From the NCBI RefSeq assembly GCF_019049855.1, contig NZ_JAHLSY010000018.1:1-38813 (forward strand): DNA of 38,813 nt, in the 5' to 3' direction. The first letter of the stretch is position 1. Each line of letters opens with the position of its first letter. This document shows positions 1 to 7,330 of this stretch, one piece after another. Source of the DNA: Hydrogenophilus thiooxidans (lineage in GTDB: Bacteria; Pseudomonadota; Gammaproteobacteria; Burkholderiales; Rhodocyclaceae). The notes beneath the pieces were generated by a model. That model was not told the DNA's origin, ran no database searches, and worked only from the letters and a program-made list of their open reading frames with translations. The position numbers and the translations under genes were made by a program.

Positions 1-1
1 G

Positions 2-145
2 CGATACCTTTGGGCGTACAATCACCGCATTCCTCAACGCGCTTTGGGTCATATGACTCCTATTGAGAAACTCCGATGGTGGCAAACCGAGCGACCAGAG
101 CTTTTCGTTTCAAGGGTAGATAATGTCGCGGGTCTTGACAGGTAA
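2..145 (+). CDS. Insertion-sequence transposase, C-terminal end only (partial at window edge)
   Basis: The first frame from base 2 is open to a TAA at 143-145 and encodes 47 residues. It contains [15 protein letters not shown], then [16 protein letters not shown] at the very end. This is the typical tail of DDE (rve integrase-core) transposases of the IS481/IS3 type, in which a YNH-PQRALGH-TP block is followed by a short tail ending in GxD. The rest of the gene lies outside the window. The last 23 bases overlap the start of the following chemoreceptor in another frame, so the element ends at or inside that gene. The right terminal inverted repeat could not be placed without the other end. The transposase assignment is strong; the exact IS family is a judgement. 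Confidence 0.75.
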   Translation, partial: RYLWAYNHRIPQRALGHMTPIEKLRWWQTERPELFVSRVDNVAGLDR

Positions 146-1256
146 CAAAGCGAAGTTAGCAGAACAGGCTGCACGAATCGCGTCACTCAACGAAGCGCTC
201 GCCCAAACGCAGCAGGCGTTGGAAGCCGAACGTAAGGCCGTCGCCCAAGCCCGCGCCGAGGCCGACGCATGCCGCGCTGAAGCGGAAAACTTACGCCGTG
301 TCCTCAAGGAGTTCATCACCTTTGGCAGGTCCCTTGAGAACGTGCGCGGCAGTTTCGTCAATCTGGCCAACCGCGCTGAGGCCAATAAAGATGAAGCCGA
401 GCACGCGCAGAAGTCTGCCACGCAAACCGAAAGCGTCGTGCGCACGATTGCGAACAATCTGCAAAAACTCGCGGAAGCTTCGCAAGAGGCGATGGTGAAG
501 ATCGGCGCGCTAGATGAACGGGCGCAACAGATCAGCGGGATCGTGAACCTCATCCGCGAAATCGCCGACCAGACCAATCTTCTGGCGCTGAACGCCGCGA
601 TCGAGGCGGCGCGTGCCGGTGAGCAGGGGCGCGGCTTTGCGGTGGTTGCCGACGAGGTGCGCAAACTCGCCGAGCGCACCGCGGTCGCTACTTCCGATAT
701 CGCGCGTTTGGTTGAGCAGATCCGCAGCGACAGCAGCGCAAGCCGCACCGCGATCGTCGCGTTGGCGGAGCGCGCGAAGAACCACAGCGAAGAGAGCCGC
801 ACCACCGCGCAGGAGGTGGAGACCCTGGGGAACGAAATCGAAACGATCCACCGTGAAGCGGCGCTCTCGGCGCTTCGCGCGTTCTGCGAAATCGCCAAAC
901 TCGACCACATCGTCTTCAAATTCGAGGTCTACCAGGTGATTCTGGGCAACAGCACGAAGCGTGCTGAGGAGTTTGCCAGTCACCAAGCGTGCCGCCTCGG
1001 TAAATGGTACTATGAAGGGAAAGGACATCACTGCTTTAGCCATTTTCCCGGTTTCCGGGAACTCGAAGCGCCCCACCGTGCGGTGCACGAGGCGGCAAAA
1101 GCGGCGCTAGCAGCGCACACTCAGGGGCAGTGGGATCAGGCGGTCACCGCGCTTACCCAGATGGAAGAAGCGTCACTTCAGGTGCTCACTACCCTTGACC
1201 GGATCGTTGCTGCCGGCGAGGAAAATCCGGCGCTTCTTCATTGCGAGACCGATTGA
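123..1256 (+). CDS. Soluble methyl-accepting chemotaxis receptor with C-terminal CZB zinc-binding domain
   Basis: This is a 377-residue cytoplasmic chemoreceptor with no membrane segment or HAMP domain. Residues 10-130 are helical, with a heptad-rich coiled coil. Residues 144-186 are the signalling hairpin ([20 protein letters not shown] and its return strand), the part of MCPs that contacts CheA and CheW. Residues 250-345 are a chemoreceptor zinc-binding (CZB) domain with the expected ligands H262, C290 (in [12 protein letters not shown]), H318 and H322. CZB domains in characterised receptors sense zinc-linked oxidants or zinc itself. The start is uncertain: ATG 123 has an AAGGG-like sequence upstream, but both lie inside the transposase tail, so the original 5' end may have been replaced by the insertion. 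The gene converges with the unknown gene at 1257-1577, with no space between the stops. Confidence 0.9.
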   Translation: MSRVLTGNKAKLAEQAARIASLNEALAQTQQALEAERKAVAQARAEADACRAEAENLRRVLKEFITFGRSLENVRGSFVNLANRAEANKDEAEHAQKSATQTESVVRTIANNLQKLAEASQEAMVKIGALDERAQQISGIVNLIREIADQTNLLALNAAIEAARAGEQGRGFAVVADEVRKLAERTAVATSDIARLVEQIRSDSSASRTAIVALAERAKNHSEESRTTAQEVETLGNEIETIHREAALSALRAFCEIAKLDHIVFKFEVYQVILGNSTKRAEEFASHQACRLGKWYYEGKGHHCFSHFPGFRELEAPHRAVHEAAKAALAAHTQGQWDQAVTALTQMEEASLQVLTTLDRIVAAGEENPALLHCETD

Positions 1257-1577
1257 TCAGCGAATGAGGCAGTCCCAATCTTCGCTGCCATCCAATACCC
1301 CCGGCGCAACCGCCTTCACGGGACGCCGGGGGTGGGTTGATGCGTGCGTAGTCTCCTCGAATCGGTGCACGCGCGCGTCGTTTTGCCGCTGCGGTAACGC
1401 CACTTGGTCACGCGCACGTTCGCGGTGCGCTCCATAAGCCGCTGCAACCCACGCTTCCAGTTGCTGTAATTCCGCGCGCAGCGCGCAAACCGCGAGATCG
1501 TCCGGGTGGCGTGCGGCAACGGCGTCGGCATTGAGCGCCGCACGCCGCACCTGTTGCCACACCGCTTCCCAGTCCAT
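1257..1577 (-). CDS. Small protein of unknown function, last gene of the flhDC-motAB cluster
   Basis: This encodes 106 residues starting MDWEAVWQQVRRAALNADAV. ATG 1577 is preferred over the upstream in-frame ATG 1607 because a GGAGCGGAG sequence sits just before it. The N-terminal half looks helical and acidic-aromatic; the C-terminal half is polar, rich in Arg and His, and ends in DWDCLIR. I recognise no family. It lies 70 bp downstream of the CheA-like gene, where many proteobacteria carry cheW, but no CheW motif is visible. A small accessory of the neighbouring signalling protein is only a guess from position. No terminator is visible between it and the convergent receptor gene. Confidence 0.55.
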   Translation of the reverse strand: MDWEAVWQQVRRAALNADAVAARHPDDLAVCALRAELQQLEAWVAAAYGAHRERARDQVALPQRQNDARVHRFEETTHASTHPRRPVKAVAPGVLDGSEDWDCLIR

Positions 1578-1590
1578 GATGGCTCCGCTC

Positions 1591-1608
1591 CATGACGATC
1601 TTGTCATG
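1591..1608. repeat. Inverted repeat CATGAC-N6-GTCATG
   Basis: A perfect 6-bp dyad with a 6-nt loop lies in the 70-bp gap between the CheA-like gene and the small unknown gene. It could be a weak hairpin in the polycistronic mRNA or a protein site. Six-base arms can arise by chance. Confidence 0.3.
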
Positions 1609-1646
1609 AAGCGTTATCGGCTGTCGGGGAAAAAACTTGAGGGTTT

Positions 1647-3188
1647 TTAGCGCGGGGAAGAGGCTGCCCACCACCATTGGGGGTCGAGCACCGTCGCCAG
1701 CGCCTGCCCCCGAGTCGCCAACGCCACACACCCCGCTGGAGGCGCCGCACCATCGGGTAACGGCTGAGTAGCAATGCCACCGGCGCGCTCGGCGTCGTCG
1801 ACACCGGTAAGCACCGTCTGTTTCCCGCACGAAAGCGCCACCACCAGGGAATAAGTAAACGGCGGCCGCTGCGCTTCGGGAAGAAGCGGCCGCCACGGGT
1901 AAGGGGTATCGGCAACGGAAAGGTACCAGACCCCGTTTACGAACCGACAACCCTGCTTCGATACCTGGGGAAAGAACGCCGCGACCGATTCGGCAGGCAC
2001 CGCAACCGCTTGCTCCGCCACTGTAAGCCAGAACGCCCACAAGATCGCGGGCGCAAACGGTATTGCCACTTCCCAACCATCGCGCGTTTCGCGAACCCCC
2101 CATGCCGCTTGAGCGGTCGCTTGCGACAACCACGCCGCTTTCACCGTCGCGATCGCATCCGGATCCCCGGAGAGGACGAGCCGCAGCGTCGCCCCCATGC
2201 GGTAGCAGCGCATCGTCATACCAAGCGGCGTTGATGCTGCACGGGCTTTGGCCGCCTCGAGCGCCACCGCTTGCCAGCGGTCGAGCCGTTCGGCAAACGC
2301 TGGCGTGATCGGCACCGGGTCTGCGGTGACGGTCACCGACCACCCTGGCAACGCTTCTTGCCAGACCCCCTGCCACGTTTGCGCCCATAGCGACAACGGC
2401 AAGTGGGTCGTACGCCGAGCGTCATCGTCGTCATGGCCCGTTTCTGGAAAAAAGGGTGCGTTCGGTTGCGCCGACACCAACGCCCGCCACCACAGGCGCC
2501 ACGAGGGGCCGTCTGCTGCCGGTTCGCAGACCGGCTCGCCCGCCACGCTGGTGAGCGAAGCGGTGCTGAAATGGCGCCCCCCCGTCACGGGTTCGGTAGG
2601 CACCGATGGCGCTTCCAGAACGCTTTGGGCGTCAAGCTGAGGGGCAAGTTGCGCCGGCTCCTGGGCAAGTGATTCGACCGCAACGGAGCCAGGTACGGCA
2701 AAGAGTTCGACGGCATCGCGAAGCGCGCGTTTGTCCGCCGCAGCGCTCGATACGATCCACGACCAAGTGGTTGCGTCTTCGGCGATGGGGTCGGGGTCCG
2801 CGCGAACCGTACCAAACGCAGTGAGCGCTGCAACGAGCGCTTCTTGCATCGCGCGGCTTGCGCGTACGTGCGGCGCGGGGGTCAATGTGACGCGCCACTC
2901 AGAAGGTCGGTGGTCGGAGTGCAGTTCTCTGGGAGCATTCGTGTCGAGCAACGCCTCTTTGCCAGGCCATTTCGCCAACCGCTCTTCCAGAATGCGCGCC
3001 AGCCGCGAAAGCGCCTCGTCCCCCATCGCTGCCGCCGCCCCTTTGAGCGAGTGCGCCAAGCGTACCGCCTCTTGCTGAACCGCTTCGCTCCAACCGTCGC
3101 GGTCGGCCTGCGCCAAGAGGGATTCGATCGCCGCGATCGTTTCGGCCTTTTCCGCTGCGTAGAGCGCGTTCAACGCTTCGTCATTCAC
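1647..3188 (-). CDS. CheA-like protein with Hpt and CheW-like domains but a degenerate, probably dead kinase core
   Basis: This 513-residue protein starts at GTG 3188, inside the end of motB (8-bp overlap). Residues 1-75 are an Hpt/P1 domain with phospho-acceptor H46 in RLAHSLKGAAAAMG. Residues 96-172 resemble the P2-type segment of betaproteobacterial CheA (WRVTLTPAPHV, later WSWIV and AVELFAV). Residues 264-378 follow the order of a CheA ATPase, but the N-box position reads DRWQAVALEAAKAR instead of HLVRNAxDHG. The G1 loop (DDGxG) is replaced by SGDPDAI, and the ATP-lid and G2 segment are missing. Residues 379-513 look like the CheW-like P5 domain (FAPAILWAFWLTV, VAVPAESV). No dimerisation P3 helix pair is obvious. 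It sits exactly where cheA follows motB in related genomes. I infer a pseudokinase that may still take or pass phosphate through H46. The frame is intact, so it is not an ordinary pseudogene. Confidence 0.75.
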   Translation of the reverse strand: MNDEALNALYAAEKAETIAAIESLLAQADRDGWSEAVQQEAVRLAHSLKGAAAAMGDEALSRLARILEERLAKWPGKEALLDTNAPRELHSDHRPSEWRVTLTPAPHVRASRAMQEALVAALTAFGTVRADPDPIAEDATTWSWIVSSAAADKRALRDAVELFAVPGSVAVESLAQEPAQLAPQLDAQSVLEAPSVPTEPVTGGRHFSTASLTSVAGEPVCEPAADGPSWRLWWRALVSAQPNAPFFPETGHDDDDARRTTHLPLSLWAQTWQGVWQEALPGWSVTVTADPVPITPAFAERLDRWQAVALEAAKARAASTPLGMTMRCYRMGATLRLVLSGDPDAIATVKAAWLSQATAQAAWGVRETRDGWEVAIPFAPAILWAFWLTVAEQAVAVPAESVAAFFPQVSKQGCRFVNGVWYLSVADTPYPWRPLLPEAQRPPFTYSLVVALSCGKQTVLTGVDDAERAGGIATQPLPDGAAPPAGCVALATRGQALATVLDPQWWWAASSPR

Positions 3189-4185
3189 GCGTCACCCCGC
3201 GCCGCAGCGTTTCCGTGATCTGCGAAGCCTGTTTGCGCAAATCCTCTTCGGCTTCGCGTTTCAAGACGATGATACTGATGCGCCGGTTTTGCGGCGCGTA
3301 GGGGTCTTCCGGCACGAACGGAACGGTATCGGCCATGCCGACGACGCGAAAAACCTTCTCCAAATCCAACCCTCCGGCGACCAACTCCCGCCGCGCCGCG
3401 TTCGCCCGGTCGGCAGAAAGTTCCCAGTTGGAGATGCCGCGCCCGTTGTTGGCAAACGGGGTGGCGTCGGTATGGCCCGCGATCATGATCTTGTTCTCGA
3501 TGCCACTCAGCGTACGCCCAATGAGGCGCAGGAGATCCCGCATGTACGGTTGGACCTGACTGCTGCCGGATGCGAACATCGGCCGGTTTTTCTCGTCGAC
3601 GATTTCGATCGCCAACCCGTCTTCGGTGATCTGCATGCGAATCTGATCGCGCAGCGCGCGCAACGTGCTGTCGGCCTCGATCATCGCCTCCAGGAGCGAA
3701 CGCACCCGCTCCATTTGCGCGATTTCACGCCGCTTCTGGTTTTCCTGCTCCTGCGCCTCGGCGTCGCTCGTCGCGCCTTGCACACGTTGCATATCTTGGG
3801 AATCGTTCTTGCTATCCGAACGCCCTTTCGTCGGCAACGACCCGTCGCCGCCATCGCGTTGGAAGGTGCTCTTCGAAGGGGTGTCCCCCCGCTTCACCTG
3901 CCCGATGCGCCGGGAGAGATCCTCGCCGCCCCCCGGGATGATCCGCTCCGCGTCGCCAGAGCCCGACCCGCCATCACGCGCGACTTTGAGTGGGTTCTGG
4001 AAAAATTGCGCGATCCCGTCAAGATCCCCTTTCGCGGTGGAACCCAGCAGCCACATCAGAAGAAAGAACGCCATCATCGCGGTGACGAAGTCGGCGTACG
4101 CGATCTTCCACGCGCCACCATGCGCGCCACCGCTTACCTTTTTGATCCGTTTGACGATGATCGGCTGTTGGGTATCGTCGCTCAT
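3181..4185 (-). CDS. motB: Flagellar stator protein MotB
   Basis: At 334 residues it is close to the usual MotB length. After a basic N-terminus (IVKRIKKVSGGAHGGAW) comes one membrane helix, AYADFVTAMMAFFLLMWLL, with D32, the proton-carrying aspartate of MotB. A charged linker rich in Gly, Ser and Asp follows (about 65-145). Residues 190-315 are an OmpA-like peptidoglycan-binding domain, with the AGHTDATPF and NWELSADRANAARREL motifs. With MotA it forms the proton-driven stator anchored to the cell wall. It lies 12 bp downstream of motA, and its stop overlaps the start of the CheA-like gene by 8 bp, so translation of the two is probably coupled. Confidence 0.95.
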   Translation of the reverse strand: MSDDTQQPIIVKRIKKVSGGAHGGAWKIAYADFVTAMMAFFLLMWLLGSTAKGDLDGIAQFFQNPLKVARDGGSGSGDAERIIPGGGEDLSRRIGQVKRGDTPSKSTFQRDGGDGSLPTKGRSDSKNDSQDMQRVQGATSDAEAQEQENQKRREIAQMERVRSLLEAMIEADSTLRALRDQIRMQITEDGLAIEIVDEKNRPMFASGSSQVQPYMRDLLRLIGRTLSGIENKIMIAGHTDATPFANNGRGISNWELSADRANAARRELVAGGLDLEKVFRVVGMADTVPFVPEDPYAPQNRRISIIVLKREAEEDLRKQASQITETLRRGVTRE

Positions 4186-4197
4186 CGCGCTACCCGG

Positions 4198-5049
4198 TTA
4201 CTTGCGGTTTTTGAGCTCTTCCTCGAGCTCGGCGAAGGTGGGCCGCACCGTCGACCACAACACCTTGCGGCCAAATTCCACCGCCATCTGCGGCGGGTAG
4301 CCGTTCATGCTCGCGAGCAGCACCACTTTCGCCACCTGGAAAGGCTTGCTGCCGTCTTCGACCTTGAGTTCGAGCTGGCTGGCGATGGGGCCGACGAAAC
4401 CGTAGGAAACCAAGATCCCCAAGAAAGTCCCGACGAGCGCGCCCCCGATCATCTTTCCGAGCACCGCGGGCGGCTCCCCCACCGAGCCCATCACGTTTAC
4501 CACCCCCATCACCGCAACGACGATACCAAATGCGGGGACTGAGTCGGCCGCTTTTGCGATGAGGTGCGCGGGCAAATGGGCTTCGATGTGGTGGGTTTCG
4601 ATCTCTTGCTCCATCAACCCTTCGATTTCGATTGCGTTGAGGCTGCCGCTCACCATCATCCGGAGATAGTCGGTAATGAATTCCACCACGTGGTGATCGT
4701 GCAACACCAGCGGGTACTTGCCAAAAATGGCCGATCCTTCGGGGTTTTCGACGTCCTGTTCGATCGACATCAACCCCTCTTTGCGCACCTTGGTGAGAAT
4801 CTCAAAAAGCAACGCCAGCAGTTCGATGTAAAACGCACGGGTGTAGGGCGAATTCTTGAATACCGCCGAAAGCCCCCCGACCGCCGCTTTCAACGAACTG
4901 GGGTTATTGGACGCGACAAAGCCCCCAATCAACAACCCGACGATCGCGATATATTCGGTTGGGACGAAGAGCGCGGCAAGGCTACCGTGCACCGCGTAGG
5001 TGCCCAGCGCCGACGCCAGGATGATCACGTAACCGATCAGGAGAAACAT
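4198..5049 (-). CDS. motA: Flagellar motor stator protein MotA
   Basis: This 283-residue inner-membrane protein has four predicted membrane helices: two near the N-terminus (FLLIGYVIILASALGTYAV; EYIAIVGLLIGGFV) and two near 170-225 (AFGIVVAVMGVVNVMG; ALVGTFLGILVSYGFV). The large cytoplasmic loop between them carries RKEGLMSIEQDVENP, the MotA segment that contacts the rotor protein FliG. The conserved proline in ADSVPAFGIV corresponds to the torque-linked Pro173 of E. coli. It lies 28 bp downstream of flhC and 12 bp upstream of motB, in the classical flhDC-motAB order. Confidence 0.95.
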   Translation of the reverse strand: MFLLIGYVIILASALGTYAVHGSLAALFVPTEYIAIVGLLIGGFVASNNPSSLKAAVGGLSAVFKNSPYTRAFYIELLALLFEILTKVRKEGLMSIEQDVENPEGSAIFGKYPLVLHDHHVVEFITDYLRMMVSGSLNAIEIEGLMEQEIETHHIEAHLPAHLIAKAADSVPAFGIVVAVMGVVNVMGSVGEPPAVLGKMIGGALVGTFLGILVSYGFVGPIASQLELKVEDGSKPFQVAKVVLLASMNGYPPQMAVEFGRKVLWSTVRPTFAELEEELKNRK

Positions 5050-5077
5050 CGGGTCTTAGCCGTTTCCGATTGTCCCA

Positions 5078-5674
5078 TCAGCGGGTGACCGCAGACGCCT
5101 CGCGCCGCCGGTTTTTCTTCACCGGCAACGTGCGCTGCGCGGCGGTCAAACGGTGTTTGCGGTTTTCCTGCCCCGCCCCGGCACGCGACGGCATATGGCA
5201 TAAGCCGCAGACGAAGGTCTTCGCCGGTTCATAGGCGTGGGTGATGAAATGACCGCCACACTGCGAACAGGGGGTAAGTTGCAACAGCTCGGCGTTCAGA
5301 AAACGCAACAGCGTCCACGCGCGGGTAATACTCAACACCGGTTCGATTGTCACCGCGTCCAAGGCATCGAGGTAGAGTTGGTACGCGGTGATCAAACGCC
5401 GCCGATGGTCGGTTTCTGTCACCTGCTGCCAGAAGTTGGCAAAGAGCGTGGAATGGATGTTGGGCTGCCAACTCATGAACCAATCGGTAGAAAACGGCAA
5501 CATCCCTTTGGGCGGCGAAATGCCCCGCACCTGTTTGTAGAGCTTCATCAACCGATCGCGGCTCAGCACCACCTCCGCCTCAAGAAGCTGCATCCGCGCC
5601 CCCAACCGGATCAATTCGGCTGCGATCAAGATTTCTTGGGCATCGGCTTCGATCTGTTCAAGTTTTTTCGCCAT
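5078..5674 (-). CDS. flhC: Flagellar transcriptional activator subunit FlhC
   Basis: This is 198 residues starting MAKKLEQIEADAQ; a longer open frame exists upstream, but its extra 74 residues are the flhD gene in another frame. FlhC binds DNA with FlhD as an FlhD4C2 complex and activates class II flagellar operons with sigma-70. The zinc site is complete: C136, C139, C156 and C159 in CSQCGGHFITHAY and FVCGLCH, spaced as in E. coli FlhC. The segment FSTDWFMSWQPNIHSTLF is typical of the family. The start overlaps the end of flhD by 17 bp, which suggests translational coupling. motA follows 28 bp downstream. Confidence 0.95.
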   Translation of the reverse strand: MAKKLEQIEADAQEILIAAELIRLGARMQLLEAEVVLSRDRLMKLYKQVRGISPPKGMLPFSTDWFMSWQPNIHSTLFANFWQQVTETDHRRRLITAYQLYLDALDAVTIEPVLSITRAWTLLRFLNAELLQLTPCSQCGGHFITHAYEPAKTFVCGLCHMPSRAGAGQENRKHRLTAAQRTLPVKKNRRREASAVTR

Positions 5675-6002
5675 CGCTATCTCCCACGATCCGTTTTTTG
5701 CGCGACCTTGTCTGCGCGACGATGAGCGCGTGTAACTGCGCCGCGGCTTCGTCGCGCCCCACGTCCCCTGCCAACTGCTGCAACAATTCGCCATCGAAGC
5801 GAAATTGCGGCACGAGCATCGCGCCTTGCGCCAACCGAACCAGTTTGGCGGGCGAAAGCGCCTGCAACCACCGCAGGTCCTCCTCGGCCACACCAAGCTT
5901 CACCGCTGCTGCGGTGACATTCTCGTGCGCCATTCGTTGCGCGAGGATGAGGAAATTGAGGTTGAGTTCGCGAATTTCCTCGGCAAAGTCTGGGGCTGGC
6001 AT
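5658..6002 (-). CDS. flhD: Flagellar transcriptional activator subunit FlhD
   Basis: This is 114 residues starting MPAPDFAEEIRELNLNFLIL. ATG 6002 is chosen because an AGGAGG sequence sits ten bases before it; the in-frame ATG at 6026 would place that ribosome site inside the gene. The body shows the FlhD helices, with LILAQRMAHENVTAAAVKLG and the later LVRLAQGAMLVPQFRFD. FlhD is the partner of FlhC in the master activator of flagellar genes. It is the first gene of flhD-flhC-motA-motB-(CheA-like)-(unknown). A sigma-70-like promoter is visible at 6027-6054. Confidence 0.93.
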   Translation of the reverse strand: MPAPDFAEEIRELNLNFLILAQRMAHENVTAAAVKLGVAEEDLRWLQALSPAKLVRLAQGAMLVPQFRFDGELLQQLAGDVGRDEAAAQLHALIVAQTRSRKKRIVGDSDGEKT

Positions 6003-6026
6003 CGTCGGCGCTCCTCCTGCCGCCAC

Positions 6027-6054
6027 AGTATAGCAAGAAGCACCCCCCGCCCAA
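6027..6054 (-). promoter_or_regulatory. Probable sigma-70 promoter of flhD
   Basis: Read on the minus strand, TTGGGC, a 16-bp spacer and TATACT lie just upstream of the flhD ribosome site. The -10 box is good and the -35 box weak. Further upstream come clustered A and T tracts (6053-6057, 6062-6065, 6069-6075, 6099-6105), giving an AT-rich, possibly curved patch between flhD and the divergent Nudix gene. H-NS or activator binding there would be in keeping with flhDC control elsewhere but is inferred. Confidence 0.45.
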
Positions 6055-6144
6055 AAAGGGGAAAAGCGAAAAAAATGGGCAGCAATTTCGGTTTGTGGTT
6101 TTTTTGCTACACTGTGCGGACCGCCGTTACCGTACTGCTTCCCG

Positions 6145-6717
6145 ATGAATTTCTGTTCTGTCTGTGGCCATCCCGTTGAACGGAAAATCCCGCCCTTTGA
6201 CCATCTGCCACGTTACGTCTGCCCCAACTGCGGGACGATCCATTACGAAAATCCGCGCCTCGTCGCAGGGACGTTGCCGCTACTGGGCAACCAGATTCTG
6301 CTCTGTCGCCGCGCGATCGCCCCGCGAATCGGCTACTGGACCCTTCCTGCCGGCTTCATGGAGTGCAACGAAAGCACCCTGGAAGCCGCGATGCGGGAAA
6401 CCTGGGAAGAAGCGGGTGCACGGGTTCGGATCGACGCGCTTCATGCCCTTCTTGACATTCCCCACATCCATCAGGTCCACCTCTTCTACCGCGCGACCCT
6501 ATTGGATCAAGACTGGGCGCCCGGTGCGGAAACCTTGGAAATTCGCCTCTTTCCGTTATCGTGCCTGCCGTGGGACGAACTGGCGTTCCCCACCGTTCGC
6601 CGCGCGCTGGAGTACCTGTTGCGCGGCGAAGCCACCTCCCTCACGCCACAGGGTGCCGTCCGCTATCCGACCTTACCCCTCGTCGAAACCTTGCTCCCAC
6701 GCTCCGCACGCCCTTAG
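6145..6717 (+). CDS. Nudix hydrolase with N-terminal zinc ribbon
   Basis: This is a 190-residue protein. C4, C7, C26 and C29 (CSVCGHP and YVCPNCG) form a zinc ribbon. Residues 70-92 are a Nudix box (GFMECNESTLEAAMRETWEE, then AGAR), with G70, E76, R84, E85, E88, E89 and G91 in the right places. Such enzymes hydrolyse nucleoside diphosphates linked to another group; zinc-ribbon members include NADH pyrophosphatase relatives and ADP-ribose type hydrolases. The substrate cannot be read from the sequence. It is divergent from flhD, with a possible -10 box TACACT at 6108-6113 and no clear -35. It converges with the lipoprotein gene 12 bp beyond its stop, with no visible terminator. Confidence 0.9.
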   Translation: MNFCSVCGHPVERKIPPFDHLPRYVCPNCGTIHYENPRLVAGTLPLLGNQILLCRRAIAPRIGYWTLPAGFMECNESTLEAAMRETWEEAGARVRIDALHALLDIPHIHQVHLFYRATLLDQDWAPGAETLEIRLFPLSCLPWDELAFPTVRRALEYLLRGEATSLTPQGAVRYPTLPLVETLLPRSARP

Positions 6718-6729
6718 TGGCCCGCTCTT

Positions 6730-7284
6730 TCAGTAAATGAGACGCACCGTCCCAACCGCGTAGCGCTGGGCAAACGGCCGGGTTGACTCCACTCCCTCTT
6801 CGTAGGAGAGCAACTGGTACGATTTGGCGTCCCGTTGCTCCGTCAGTTTTTGCGCCGCACGCTGGAAAATGCGCCACGATTCGCCATGGCCGCCCGTGGT
6901 AAGCGAGCGCAGGGTGAGGACAAGGCGCACCACCTGTTCCGATTCGGGCTGCACCGCAATGCTCCAGTTAGGTGCAAGCGGATCATAAAGGGCGTAGGCA
7001 ATGAGCGCCGCTCCGCCCAATTGCCGCAGGAGCCCGAGATGGGAAATCGGCGCAGAAGCTTGATTGGTCGCTGTAGCCGCGGTAGCGCCAGCGCCATTTG
7101 CTGCGTTCGCAGCGGAAACTCCCAGCGAGGAATCGGAAAGTAACAGCGCGCTCCCGACAACAGCTGCACCTTCTTGCCCAATTTCGGCATAGGAGGGGCG
7201 GTCGTGCGCGCAACCGGTAAGCCCCAACACCCCCCACGCTACGAGCGCGAAGAGCCGCATCTGCTCTTTGGCAAGACTACGCAT
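6730..7284 (-). CDS. Conserved hypothetical lipoprotein downstream of flgL
   Basis: This is a 184-residue product starting MRSLAKEQMRLFALVAW. ATG 7284 is preferred because AAAGGA lies five bases upstream. The signal peptide ends in a lipobox, LGLTGC, so the mature protein should be lipid-anchored at Cys. After a small-residue linker rich in Ala, Ser and Asn (about 45-80) comes a globular part with LRQLGGAALIAYALYDPLAP and EEGVESTRPFAQRYAVG. It looks like an unnamed proteobacterial lipoprotein family; I cannot assign a role. It lies 46 bp behind flgL on the same strand, so it may be the last gene of the flagellar operon. Confidence 0.75.
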   Translation of the reverse strand: MRSLAKEQMRLFALVAWGVLGLTGCAHDRPSYAEIGQEGAAVVGSALLLSDSSLGVSAANAANGAGATAATATNQASAPISHLGLLRQLGGAALIAYALYDPLAPNWSIAVQPESEQVVRLVLTLRSLTTGGHGESWRIFQRAAQKLTEQRDAKSYQLLSYEEGVESTRPFAQRYAVGTVRLIY

Positions 7285-7330
7285 GCTTATCCTTTTTCCC
7301 GTCACGCGGATGCACACCATATCCCTTCGC

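Noticed and set aside
1408-2388. Minus-strand open frame of 326 codons inside the CheA-like gene
   Set aside because: The CheA-like frame carries the Hpt and CheW-like motifs; this alternative is low-complexity Gly, Ala, Arg and Cys sequence.
3289-4542. Plus-strand open frame of 417 codons opposite motB and motA
   Set aside because: Antisense shadow of the well-defined stator genes.
6026-6026. ATG 6026 as flhD start
   Set aside because: The AGGAGG ribosome site would then fall inside the gene, and ATG 6002 is correctly spaced from it.
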